DNA of 49,066 bases from Gammaproteobacteria bacterium (GTDB taxonomy: Bacteria > Pseudomonadota > Gammaproteobacteria > Chromatiales > Chromatiaceae). The notes under the pieces are model-generated. The model was not told where the DNA came from and ran no database searches. It saw nothing but the letters and a program-made list of their open reading frames with translations. Shown in pieces: positions 6,901 through 15,854 of this stretch. Every line of letters begins with the position of its first letter. Positions within the stretch are counted from its first letter, which is position 1. A program made the position numbers and the translations under genes. The stretch is taken from contig JAGRGY010000018.1 of assembly GCA_020445255.1 (NCBI GenBank), positions 82,617 through 131,682 of the forward strand. The letters are read 5' to 3'.

Positions 6901-9380
6901 GCCGCACCTCCGTGGACTTCCGGATTGACGCGCGCGATCCATGTTCGCAGCAGGTCGCGTTCGATGACCAGCGTGGCAACGTAGCTCAGCAGCGCCAGCG
7001 CGATCAGCCACCGGCTCAAGGGGTAGCGGCCCTGTGGCAGACGCTCGGCCAGCGCCTGGCGCTCGAGATCGACGCGCTCGACCACGCCGTCAAGTACCGC
7101 CTGGTGTAATGCAAGCAGCTGGCGTGCATCGTCCGGTCCGGTATCCGACAGCTGACGGAACAGCGCACCGCGCAGTCCGCTGCCAGCCGGGTCGTCGCGG
7201 TCACGGATCCAGTAGTCGTAGCGTCCCTCGAGTGGCGCCGGGACCCGAACCTCGAAACGTCCCGGTGCGGTCAGGTTCAATGAGGTCGTCGACAGTCGAC
7301 CTGCCGGGTCTTTGAGCGTCAGCACCAGCCTGCGGCTCTGTGCCCAATCCCGGGATGTGTCGACGGCATCGACCATGATCCGCAGTTCGTCATCTTCGAT
7401 CGTGTGGCGGCTGAACAGCGACGTAGTGGTATGTGAGGCACCGGCCCATTCGCTGATCGCGCCCAGGAAAACGCCCCAGGCGGGCCACCCGCGATGCCAG
7501 CTCCCGAGGTCGGTGGTGAAGGCGATGACCCGTCCGTTGCCGTATCGCCAGCCGGCCGCGATCGGATCGCCGTTGTCGGCGGCCAGGTAGGTCATCGCGT
7601 CGTCCTTGGTGCGCGCCAACATGTAACCGTCGAGTTCCGGCGTCGATGCGATGGCGGGGACGTCGAACGGGAAGGGCGCGGTGAGCTGTGCCCGGGTCAC
7701 TGAATCCACGCGTGCCTTGCGCTGCTGCACCAGCTCGCGTTGCATCAGGGCTGGCAGGTCCAGCGTCTCGCGCACCGTGACGAGACGTCCGTCGTTGACG
7801 TCGCACAGGGCCGCGAACGCAGAGGGCGAGGCGTCTTGCGACGCCTCATCAATCGCCAGCGCAATGACGCTGACATCAACGGACGCGAGCCGATCTCGAA
7901 TCGGCTGCAGCGTGTCCGCACCCTCCACCTGGGCGTCGCTGACCAGCACGATGATCTTTTCGTCCGCCGGGTTGGCGTCGAGCTGGTCGAGCGCGAGCGC
8001 CAGTCCGGCCGACAGGCGTGTGCCGCCGGCGGGCTGTAGCTGCGTATCATGGATCTGGTCGAGTCGTCGCTGCTGCACCGGGCCGAGCGGAATGCGCAGC
8101 TGCGCCGCGGCGTCGAAAGTCACGAGTCCGAACTGATCGGTCGGGTCCAGCTGACGGGCCGTTTCGAACACGGCCTGGTTGGCGATCTCGATGCGCCGAA
8201 TTCCGCTCGCCGCATGCAGGCGCTCCATGCTGCCGGACACGTCCTCGACGAACATCACCGCTGCCTTGCTGTGCGGTCGGCGTCCCTCGGCGGTAAGCGG
8301 TAGCGCGTCCTCGAGCTGCGAATGACGATAGCCTCCATCCGCGTAAGTATGCCGGCCACCAATGACGATCAGACCGAGTCCGTCGCGGTACACCGACGCG
8401 ACCAATTGCTCCCACATCTGGTTCGGCATCGCGTCGACCGCGATGTCGTCGAGTATGACCAGACCGGCGCCGCGCAGATCCGTATCACGCAGCTGCGCCG
8501 GTCGCCGCACGGTCGTCGACCAGCCGCCACGCCGCAGTGCGGCCGCGATCTCCGGGTCGGACCGGTTGCTGACGTAGACGACCGGAGCCAGCCCGACGGC
8601 CTCGACGATGCGGACGCGGCGTTCGACCGCCGCACCGCCGATGCGCAGCGTGGTCTCCACGCGATGGAAGCCGGTCTGTGCGATCGGCACCGGAAACGTC
8701 ATCTGCACGGGTTCACCCGGTGTCGCCGCAAACGTGACCGCCGTCAGTGGCCGGTCGTCAACCGTGACATCGATCGAGCCTTCGGTAACCGCAGCAGTGT
8801 GGATCTGTGCCTGCAGCGGCACGCTGGCATGGACCTGCGCACGATCCGGGAGCGTCACATCGAGCGTCACCGGCGTGTCCGGTGTCGTGCCACCAGTGAT
8901 GTCCCACCACAGCAACGGGTGCGACGGTGAAGGCGCGCCCGGCAGGGCGCGGCGCACGTCGCCGTGATTGGCGCGCCCATCGGAGACCAGCAGCGTCAGC
9001 GTGCGAGGGGCATCGTCGGTCGTGCCTGCAACGCGGCGCAATGCGGCCTCGATATCGGTGCGGTGGCCCGCGACGTCGGCGGGACGCTGGAACGCGCGCG
9101 CCGGGCCGGCGTCGTATGGCATCACAGCCGTGGCTTCGGCGAACTGGATGATCCGTACCTCGCCGTCGCCGGGCAGGTCGTCGAGCTGCCGGTGCAGCGT
9201 GGTCCAGACCGTCTGAAGCTGCGCGTCGGACACACTGTCCGATACGTCGAGCACGACGTTCACAGGTGTCGCGGCGCCGTCGAGCGTGATCGCCGGGTCC
9301 ACGGCCGCGGTGAGGAGCAACGCCACGGCCAGCAGCCGGCCGACGATGCTCGGGCGCCACAGGGATGGGGCAACGGTCAC
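6897..9380 (-). CDS. Large membrane-anchored protein with two VWA domains
   Basis: An 827-residue protein. A hydrophobic N-terminal segment (RLLAVALLLTAAV) is followed by a VWA domain with MIDAS motif DVSDS. A GATase-like region comes next (VVYVSN, VIVIGGRHTYADGG), then a second VWA domain with DVSGS, a beta-rich region and a C-terminal membrane helix. It resembles the large VWA/glutamine-amidotransferase-like proteins found beside MoxR and BatA. The start is GTG 9380, overlapping the stop of the BatA-like gene as GTGA. Most of the chain should face the periplasm, where VWA domains bind partner proteins through a metal ion. Substrate or partner is unknown. Confidence 0.8.
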   Translation of the reverse strand: MTVAPSLWRPSIVGRLLAVALLLTAAVDPAITLDGAATPVNVVLDVSDSVSDAQLQTVWTTLHRQLDDLPGDGEVRIIQFAEATAVMPYDAGPARAFQRPADVAGHRTDIEAALRRVAGTTDDAPRTLTLLVSDGRANHGDVRRALPGAPSPSHPLLWWDITGGTTPDTPVTLDVTLPDRAQVHASVPLQAQIHTAAVTEGSIDVTVDDRPLTAVTFAATPGEPVQMTFPVPIAQTGFHRVETTLRIGGAAVERRVRIVEAVGLAPVVYVSNRSDPEIAAALRRGGWSTTVRRPAQLRDTDLRGAGLVILDDIAVDAMPNQMWEQLVASVYRDGLGLIVIGGRHTYADGGYRHSQLEDALPLTAEGRRPHSKAAVMFVEDVSGSMERLHAASGIRRIEIANQAVFETARQLDPTDQFGLVTFDAAAQLRIPLGPVQQRRLDQIHDTQLQPAGGTRLSAGLALALDQLDANPADEKIIVLVSDAQVEGADTLQPIRDRLASVDVSVIALAIDEASQDASPSAFAALCDVNDGRLVTVRETLDLPALMQRELVQQRKARVDSVTRAQLTAPFPFDVPAIASTPELDGYMLARTKDDAMTYLAADNGDPIAAGWRYGNGRVIAFTTDLGSWHRGWPAWGVFLGAISEWAGASHTTTSLFSRHTIEDDELRIMVDAVDTSRDWAQSRRLVLTLKDPAGRLSTTSLNLTAPGRFEVRVPAPLEGRYDYWIRDRDDPAGSGLRGALFRQLSDTGPDDARQLLALHQAVLDGVVERVDLERQALAERLPQGRYPLSRWLIALALLSYVATLVIERDLLRTWIARVNPEVHGGAA

Positions 9381-10882
9381 GTCCGATACCCCGGCACGCG
9401 CGGTGATGGCGCGACAGCCGCGTCGCGCTTGCCGCCGTGGCAGCGCCACAGGTCGTACAGCAGTAGCGCGACGGCGGGTATCACCACCCATCGCCACAAT
9501 GCCGCGGTGCGTGTCGCGTCCGATGCGGGTCCGGTTTCCGTGGCCGGTCGCGCCTCGAAAGCGGCTCGCAGCTGCGAGTCGCCTACGCGGTTCTCGGTAC
9601 GGTGTATCCGGTCGCGCACATCGGTCTGAAGCAGCTCGCCCAGCGCCGACGCGATGCGCAGCAGGCGCTGCGCGTCGGCGTCTGCGGCCATAGTCGCCGT
9701 CAGGTTCGCATGCACCGTCGCCTGCGGCATACCGCTGACCGGGTCGGGCGCAACCTGCACATCGACACGATCCGTCGCGGCCGGATCCCCGCTGTCGAGT
9801 ACGTGCAATGTCGGACGCGCGATGCCCGACGATACGGCGCTGCAGCGCACGTCCAGGTCGATCGGAGGTCGATCGACCAGCGTCGTCAAACCGGTGGCTT
9901 CCAGCAGCACCGACAGTGCGCGACTGCAGGCGGGGTCGATCAGCGCGCGGGCCCGCCAGGCATTCGCCGGCACCGCCAGCGACAGGCGATTGTCGATCGG
10001 CAGCGCGTCCGCGCCCGCCGCGCGTTCGAGCACGGCCTCGATGGTGCCCCCGCCGGGTACGCGTGTGGCGAACGCGAACGACTGAGATTCGCCCGCTGTC
10101 AGCGACCAGTGCTGTTGGAAGACCTGGGCGCCGTCGACGCGCACGACGACGCTGCCATCGGCTTGAAGGCGGCCCGTGTTGGCGATCACGACGCTGCCGG
10201 CGAGCAACCCGGGATCGTGCAGCGTCGGCCGCAGGCTCAGGGACGTGAGCGCGGCGTTTTCCGATGCCGATCCGGCTGCGACGACGTCATGCACGTCGGC
10301 ATCGCGGATCCAGCCTTCGAGCCGTGGGTCCGTCAAGTCGCTGACCAGCCAGTGTCCATGGCCGTCCAGCGGTAGCGGCGGCAGCGGTCCCTGGATCGCG
10401 GGGGCCTCGAACCATGCCGCAAGGATGTGATCGAGCTGGATGAGCGTGACCGGGCCGGCGGGCTCCGCCAGTACCGACGAGGAATAGAGGGGGCGTGGCA
10501 AGACGGTGGTCACGCCGCGGCGTTGCAGTGCCTGACGCAGTGCGTGCAGCGCCGCCCGCCAACGCGGGCCGTCGGTCTCCATCGCCGCCATGCTGCGGCC
10601 ATTGTCGAACCAGACGACGGCCGTGCCCTCGCTGTCGGAATGCCACTGCGGCGCCGCCAGCATGCCGGCCAGCAGCGCCACGGCGATCGCACGTCGCAAC
10701 CAGGCGGGATCGGCGAGCCGCCGTCGCGTGGTACCTGCGGCCGGTCGGTCGACACCCAGCCACGGGAACAGCGCGGCCACTGCGCGGCGGCGTCCGCGCG
10801 TACCGTGGCGGTGGATCCACCAGATCGTTGCGGCGAGCAGAGGCGCCGACAACAGCCAGCCCGGTGACACGAACTCAAGCAT
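9377..10882 (-). CDS. BatA-like membrane protein with degenerate VWA domain
   Basis: A 501-residue protein that starts LEFVSPGWLLSAPLLAA, typical of the BatA/aerotolerance-regulator N-terminal membrane domain. A VWA-like domain follows in which the MIDAS motif reads DNGRS rather than DxSxS. A long beta-rich portion and a C-terminal helix (WVVIPAVALLLYDLW) complete it. BatA-type proteins work with MoxR ATPases in envelope maintenance or assembly. The ATG at 10882 overlaps the DUF58 gene by 8 bases. The degenerate MIDAS suggests a scaffold role rather than metal-dependent binding (inference). Confidence 0.8.
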   Translation of the reverse strand: MLEFVSPGWLLSAPLLAATIWWIHRHGTRGRRRAVAALFPWLGVDRPAAGTTRRRLADPAWLRRAIAVALLAGMLAAPQWHSDSEGTAVVWFDNGRSMAAMETDGPRWRAALHALRQALQRRGVTTVLPRPLYSSSVLAEPAGPVTLIQLDHILAAWFEAPAIQGPLPPLPLDGHGHWLVSDLTDPRLEGWIRDADVHDVVAAGSASENAALTSLSLRPTLHDPGLLAGSVVIANTGRLQADGSVVVRVDGAQVFQQHWSLTAGESQSFAFATRVPGGGTIEAVLERAAGADALPIDNRLSLAVPANAWRARALIDPACSRALSVLLEATGLTTLVDRPPIDLDVRCSAVSSGIARPTLHVLDSGDPAATDRVDVQVAPDPVSGMPQATVHANLTATMAADADAQRLLRIASALGELLQTDVRDRIHRTENRVGDSQLRAAFEARPATETGPASDATRTAALWRWVVIPAVALLLYDLWRCHGGKRDAAVAPSPRVPGYRT

Positions 10883-11777
10883 CGTGCGTCCCCGGCCTGA
10901 CGATGCCGTCGAGCAGTATCTGCTGCCAGGTCTGCGCGACGTCGGCGCGCGTGTAGCCGATCGCGTGCCGTTCGCAGTGTCGCTGCAGACCGGCGCGGTG
11001 CTGGTCGAGCCGTGAACCGACGGCGGCGGCCGCGGCGGCATCTACCGTGACGACGAGTTCGGCGCCGGACTCGATGTCAAACAGGGTGGTTTCCCCTGTC
11101 CCGGTCACCAGGCAGTCGTCACCATCGACGACCTGGATGGCCCGTGTGTGTACGGTGCGCGCCGCAATCCGTGCAAGGTCGGTGTGCATTGCGTCATCGG
11201 TCAGGAAATCGCTGATGACGATCGCCTGGCCGCCACCGGTGATATACGGTATGCAGCGACCGGGCACGCTGTCGCCACCGCCATCCGGAGGCCGGTTGCG
11301 GTCGAGCTCGCGCACGATCGCCATGTAGCCGCCGTGCCCGCGCCCGAACGCGGTGAGGCCGCGCACGCTGTCGGCGAACAGCGCGAGACGTACACGGTGC
11401 CCCAGGTGAATGAGGATATAAGCAAGCGCGGCGGTCAGCTGCGTCGCGAGCCGCCACTTGGCCGCACTCGGCAGTCCCATCGACGCGCTGCAGTCGAGGC
11501 ACAGGGTCCAGTCCGACGACGCTTCGAGACGGTAGCGCCGCACCTGGGTCCTGCCGGTGCGCAGCGTGGCGAGCCAGTCGACGTCGCGCAGGTTGTCCCC
11601 CGGCTGGTAGGCGCGATGATCGAGGAACTCGATGCCGTCGCCGGCACGCCGGCTGTGCGGATGGTGGCCGTGCACGAGCAGCGGTCTGCCCGCGAACAGC
11701 CGCGCCATGATCGCGGCGTGGCGCCGCAGCTCGCCTTCGTCGAGCCCGGCCGCGATCGTCAGAGCCGCTGCATCCAT
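10875..11777 (-). CDS. DUF58 (VWA-like) protein, MoxR partner
   Basis: A 300-residue protein with the DUF58 signature YQPGDNLRDVDW followed by a VWA fold with MIDAS LDCSASMG. There is no membrane segment, so it is probably cytoplasmic. DUF58 proteins are almost always encoded next to MoxR ATPases and are thought to be their adaptor. It overlaps the MoxR gene by 19 bases upstream and the BatA-like gene by 8 downstream. Confidence 0.88.
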   Translation of the reverse strand: MDAAALTIAAGLDEGELRRHAAIMARLFAGRPLLVHGHHPHSRRAGDGIEFLDHRAYQPGDNLRDVDWLATLRTGRTQVRRYRLEASSDWTLCLDCSASMGLPSAAKWRLATQLTAALAYILIHLGHRVRLALFADSVRGLTAFGRGHGGYMAIVRELDRNRPPDGGGDSVPGRCIPYITGGGQAIVISDFLTDDAMHTDLARIAARTVHTRAIQVVDGDDCLVTGTGETTLFDIESGAELVVTVDAAAAAAVGSRLDQHRAGLQRHCERHAIGYTRADVAQTWQQILLDGIVRPGTHDA

Positions 11778-12760
11778 TGCCGGACGATCTCGCCGATTGT
11801 GAAGTCGGTCGTGATCTGGTTCAGCTCGCTGTCCAGATTCAGCAACACGCGATGACGCAGCACCGGCAGCGCCTGAGCCGCGAGGTCGTCGAAATCGACC
11901 TGGATGCGACCGTGCAGCAGCGCGCGCACACGCGCGGTGCGCAACAGCGCCTGCAAAGCACGCGGGCTTGCGCCGTAACGATGGTGGCGGGCGACCTCGC
12001 GATCCTTGTCCTGGCCCGGATGGGTGGCGAGGATCAGTTCGATGGCCGCCTGCTTAAGCGGTGTCGCGATTGTCACGGAGCGCGCTGCGTGCATCGCATT
12101 GTCGACGGCGTCCCTGTCGATGACGGCTGCGAGTGTCTCCGACGGCTCCCGGTCGAGCGATACGTCGAGCAGTGCCATCAATTCCGTGGCCTGCGGGTAG
12201 GCGACGTCGAGGCGCGTGATGAACCGGTCGAGCTGGGCCTCCGGCAGCGGGTAGGTGCCTTCGATCTCGATCGGGTTCTGGGTCGCGATGACCCAGAACG
12301 GTTCGGGCAGGCGGTGGCGCACGCCGGCGTGCGTCACCTGGTGCTCCTGCATGGCCTCGAGCAATGCCGACTGGGTCTTCGGCGTCGCGCGGTTGATCTC
12401 GTCGACCAACACGAGGTGTGCGAACAGCGGTCCCTTGCGAAATCGGACCCCGGGCAGGCTGTCGTCCCCGCCGACCAGTATCTCGCTGCCGGTGACGTCG
12501 GTAGGCATCAGGTCGGGTGTGCACTGCACGCGGGCGAGATCCATGCCCATCGCGGCGGCTAGGGCCTTGGCGAGATGGGTCTTGCCGAGTCCCGGCAGAC
12601 CCTCGAGCAGCACGTGTCCACCGGCGAACACCGCGATCAGCAGCTGCTCGATCAGCGCCGCCTGTCCGACGATGACGCCCTGCAGGGTCTGCTCCAGCTT
12701 CTTCAGATCGGCATGCGCGGTCTCGAAGCGGTTGCGGAGTTGCTCGATGTCGGCGTTCAT
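11759..12760 (-). CDS. MoxR-family AAA+ ATPase
   Basis: A 333-residue AAA+ ATPase. Walker A is GLPGLGKT (residues 54-61), Walker B is LVLVDEINR, and sensor 1 is in WVIATQNP. The motifs GTYPLPEAQLDRF and YGASPRALQ are diagnostic of MoxR. These ATPases act as chaperones that mature or insert metal centres in partner enzymes, usually with VWA proteins. The start overlaps the stop of the gene before it (ATGA). Confidence 0.93.
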   Translation of the reverse strand: MNADIEQLRNRFETAHADLKKLEQTLQGVIVGQAALIEQLLIAVFAGGHVLLEGLPGLGKTHLAKALAAAMGMDLARVQCTPDLMPTDVTGSEILVGGDDSLPGVRFRKGPLFAHLVLVDEINRATPKTQSALLEAMQEHQVTHAGVRHRLPEPFWVIATQNPIEIEGTYPLPEAQLDRFITRLDVAYPQATELMALLDVSLDREPSETLAAVIDRDAVDNAMHAARSVTIATPLKQAAIELILATHPGQDKDREVARHHRYGASPRALQALLRTARVRALLHGRIQVDFDDLAAQALPVLRHRVLLNLDSELNQITTDFTIGEIVRQWMQRL

Positions 12761-13908
12761 TGCTTGCGTTCCTCGGCGAGCAGTTCCCGATAGCGTGTGA
12801 CCATGCGTCGTTGGTTGGGATGCAGCTCCGGTGGGAGCAGTGCGTCCCGTGGAGGTACCGCGGAAACTGCCCGCATGTCGGGCGAATGTCCAGTCCTGGC
12901 GGCCGTTTCCGCATGCGGCAACAGCGCGCTGCCCGGGCGGCGGCCGGTCATTGTCGACGGGTCGGTTGACCTCAGCAGGGTCAGCGCCGACGTGTCCATA
13001 CGGCGCAGGGGTCCCTGGTCCTGCAGGTGTGGGCCGGCCGCCTCTTCACCTCTGTGCTCGACGCCGCGTGCATCGCGCGCAGAGGTGGCTCGCCCCGCGA
13101 TTTGCGAGCCACCGGCGCCCTGTCCGCGGGCCACCGTGTCGCTGTCGATCGGGACTTCGGGCGATCCGGTCACTTCGGCATCGGAGCGTTGGTCGGTCGC
13201 ACCCTCCGACCCGGCGCTCGCGCCTGTCTCGGCCGCGCGCTGCGAAGCGTCGGCGGTATTGGGCTGCCCGCCCGACGGGGTCGGGTCGCCGACATTCTGA
13301 CCGGGTGGGGGCGTCTGCTCGGTGCCCAGGCCTGCGACCAGCGCCGCGAGACCGGCGTGATCGTCGCCAGCCTGTGGTGCCGGATAGACCGCCCGAGGGG
13401 TTTCGGTAGCGGGTGGATCGACGAAGCGGTACACGCCGAACAGCAGCATCAGAACGGCGATCGACACGATCAAAGGTGTCGCGTTGCGGCGATCTCGCGA
13501 TGCGGCGATCCGGATCGCCCAGTCGTCGATCATGGCGGCTGCGCGTTCGTACAACAACGCGTTTGCACCAGCCTGCGTCGATCCTTCCCATGCGCTGAGC
13601 AGCAGCGACCGGGCATCGGCCTGCCGGTCGGCGCGGACCGCGGCCGCCGTGCGGTTGGGGGTGCCGCGGACGAGCATCGGTGTCGCCACGATGAGCAGCG
13701 TCACCAGGGTCGCGGAGATCAGCGCGGACGGCGGCATGGGCAGGCCGCGGTAGTGCGCGAGCAGCAGGACCAGTACGACGGCCACGGTCACCCACATTGC
13801 GGGGCGCAGCGCCGTCAGCAGCAGCTCGGCCCACAGGGCGCGATAGCTCGACCTCACGAGGCGGTCGATCATCTGCGGCACGCCTTGTGTGGTTGCCGTG
13901 TCGTTCAT
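12757..13908 (-). CDS. Membrane protein with long low-complexity tail, MoxR operon
   Basis: A 383-residue protein. Two membrane helices lie near residues 30-80 (AMWVTVAVVLVLLLAHY, LISATLVTLLIVATP) and another near residue 150. After that comes a Pro/Gly/Ser/Thr/Asp-rich, probably unstructured stretch to the C-terminus, which ends in a short charged helix. It resembles the DUF4175-like or unannotated membrane proteins of MoxR operons, but I cannot name a family. It is linked by ATGA overlaps to both neighbours. The charged C-terminus (NQRRMVTRYRELLAEER) could be a docking peptide (inference). Confidence 0.75.
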   Translation of the reverse strand: MNDTATTQGVPQMIDRLVRSSYRALWAELLLTALRPAMWVTVAVVLVLLLAHYRGLPMPPSALISATLVTLLIVATPMLVRGTPNRTAAAVRADRQADARSLLLSAWEGSTQAGANALLYERAAAMIDDWAIRIAASRDRRNATPLIVSIAVLMLLFGVYRFVDPPATETPRAVYPAPQAGDDHAGLAALVAGLGTEQTPPPGQNVGDPTPSGGQPNTADASQRAAETGASAGSEGATDQRSDAEVTGSPEVPIDSDTVARGQGAGGSQIAGRATSARDARGVEHRGEEAAGPHLQDQGPLRRMDTSALTLLRSTDPSTMTGRRPGSALLPHAETAARTGHSPDMRAVSAVPPRDALLPPELHPNQRRMVTRYRELLAEERKQ

Positions 13909-14360
13909 GGCGTGACCCCTGAGTGCCACCAGCCGACGATGCCCAGCGACAGGCATTGAACCAGCGCATAGGCCAAGCCGCGCATGGCGGGCCTGGTCAG
14001 CATGCACAGCCATTCGCTGGCGAGCGCCAGTGCGGTTGCCGATCCGATCAGCGCTGACTGGGTAAGCAGCACCGTCAATCCGTCGGCGGCACCCGCGGTC
14101 GCGGCGAGCGCGAGCAGCGGCCAGGTCGGGCACAGCAGCAATGTGCCACGGGCGATCGAAACGGGTACATTGCGAGCGGGTTCGAAGTAAGGGGCGCACA
14201 GGATCACGAGCAACACCTGGATCGCGGTTGCAACGCGTGCCGCATCGCCGAACAAATACATTGACGCGTCGCTGTCGAGTGCGAGCGCCGAAAGCAACCA
14301 GACGACGACCGGCAACACGCCGGCACTGCCAATGGCGATCAGTACGATGCGCGCGTTCAC
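13905..14360 (-). CDS. Small multi-helix membrane protein, function unknown
   Basis: A 151-residue, very hydrophobic protein with four to five membrane helices (VLPVVVWLLSALAL, ATAIQVLLVILCAPYF, GTLLLCPTWPLLALAA and later). The start is GTG 14360, overlapping the previous stop as GTGA, and the stop overlaps the next start as ATGA. No family is recognised. Its tight coupling makes it a structural part of the MoxR/VWA membrane assembly (inference). Confidence 0.72.
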   Translation of the reverse strand: MNARIVLIAIGSAGVLPVVVWLLSALALDSDASMYLFGDAARVATAIQVLLVILCAPYFEPARNVPVSIARGTLLLCPTWPLLALAATAGAADGLTVLLTQSALIGSATALALASEWLCMLTRPAMRGLAYALVQCLSLGIVGWWHSGVTP

Positions 14361-15847
14361 GACAGGTCCTCTGGATAGCGCACGAGCAGCCATCCATTGG
14401 TCAGTGAACCCGCGCCGGTCTGGGCCGGGTCGAGTGGAAGCGTCGGGATCAGCAATGCGGGTCCGGTGTTTCGGGTGCGTAGCAGCGAACGCAGTGCCCC
14501 ATCGGGAAGTACGTCGGTCGAGGCGGGATCCGGCGTCCATGTCGCACCGGGGTGCAGCGACGGGATCGCATGGATCCGGTCATCCCAGACGAGCCAGCTC
14601 GGCGGACTGTCCTGTTGACCCGCGTGTCGTATGACCGGCTGCGCGGTCGCGTTTTGCGCGAGCTGCAGCGTGGGTGAAACGGGAAACGTCCCGGTGAAGT
14701 CGAAGTCGACGGTGATCGGTCGTGGCGTGCGGCCGCCGACGCGCAGCGTCTGAGCCATGCCGTCGGCGCCGACTTCGACCTGCAGACCGGCAGGTCCCCC
14801 ACGAGGCAGTCCGACACCGACCGGCAGTGGCAGTTCGATGTCGTCCATGCTGTCGGTGAGCACGGGGAGTTTGCGGATTCGCATGCTGAAGCGGGCACTG
14901 CGATCGCCGGCGTCCTTCTCGGCCCAGCTGGCGATCGCGGTCGGTGCGCCGGTGGTGCGCGCGGCCATCGGCACGCCTGCGGTGCCGAGCAGAACGACGG
15001 CCACCAGCGGCCAGCGACGGCGTGGCGCTGCCGCGGCAAGCAGCAGCGTCACGAAGAATGCCACGAACGCCACGCTGAGCGCCGACACCCGGTGGCTTTC
15101 GACGTCGGGCAGCAGCGGCCGCAACTGCTGTCCGCCCGGCAATGGGAGTCGTTGGTCGCCGGGTCGCGCTTCACCGTCGAGGTATAGCGTGCGACCGCCG
15201 CATCCGGTGATCGACGCCATGCTGTCGCGCAGCCCCTTGCCGCCTGCTCCCGCCAGCACGATCGTGCCACAGTCGGCCAGATAGGCCTCGAGCGCATTCA
15301 ACTGTGGCTGCGACATCCGGGTCAATGCGGCGGTATCGATCATGATCTGGCCAACCGAGTCATAGCCCTGGCGCGTGATCGGCAACGTGTCGCTCGATGC
15401 CGCGACTTCATCGCTGCCGATCGGGCCTGCCGCATCGACGACGATACCGATGCCGCCGTTGACGGCATGCACGTCGAGCACGCGTTCGACGACCCGGCCG
15501 CCGGGCAGAGTCAATCGCGCGGTTGGCGCCCTGCCGGGCGCGGGCATGAACGCGAGCGCGACGTGCTGTGGTTGGTGTTTGCGTGCCACCGCATGGCGGG
15601 TTACGGTCGATTCGCCGTCATCCAGCGCGAAGCTGAACTCACCGCCCTGCGTGGCCAGCCAGGAGGCGGCGACTTCGGTGAAATGACCGGTCCTGTAGCG
15701 TCCATCCCATGCCATGCGGATAGCGATATCGACACCGTCATCGCTGATGGCCGCCGGCGGGCCGTTGTGCGCCAAGGCCGCCGACGACAGCAGGGCCGCG
15801 AGCAAGACGGGGCTGATCGTCCCGGTTATCGCCGCGACCCGGCTCAT
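14357..15847 (-). CDS. Exported/membrane protein, function unknown, MoxR operon
   Basis: A 496-residue protein with an N-terminal signal peptide (ISPVLLAALLSSAALA). The N-terminal half is beta-rich and includes a glutamine-amidotransferase-like stretch (GTIVLAGAGGKGLRDSM). Two membrane helices near residues 250-290 follow, then another beta-rich soluble half. I do not recognise a named family. The layout (signal, beta domain, helices, beta domain) is like other large VWA-operon envelope proteins, but no MIDAS motif is visible. It begins 7 bases after the toroid gene and overlaps the next gene by GTGA. Confidence 0.72.
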   Translation of the reverse strand: MSRVAAITGTISPVLLAALLSSAALAHNGPPAAISDDGVDIAIRMAWDGRYRTGHFTEVAASWLATQGGEFSFALDDGESTVTRHAVARKHQPQHVALAFMPAPGRAPTARLTLPGGRVVERVLDVHAVNGGIGIVVDAAGPIGSDEVAASSDTLPITRQGYDSVGQIMIDTAALTRMSQPQLNALEAYLADCGTIVLAGAGGKGLRDSMASITGCGGRTLYLDGEARPGDQRLPLPGGQQLRPLLPDVESHRVSALSVAFVAFFVTLLLAAAAPRRRWPLVAVVLLGTAGVPMAARTTGAPTAIASWAEKDAGDRSARFSMRIRKLPVLTDSMDDIELPLPVGVGLPRGGPAGLQVEVGADGMAQTLRVGGRTPRPITVDFDFTGTFPVSPTLQLAQNATAQPVIRHAGQQDSPPSWLVWDDRIHAIPSLHPGATWTPDPASTDVLPDGALRSLLRTRNTGPALLIPTLPLDPAQTGAGSLTNGWLLVRYPEDLS

Positions 15848-15854
15848 GTGCCCG

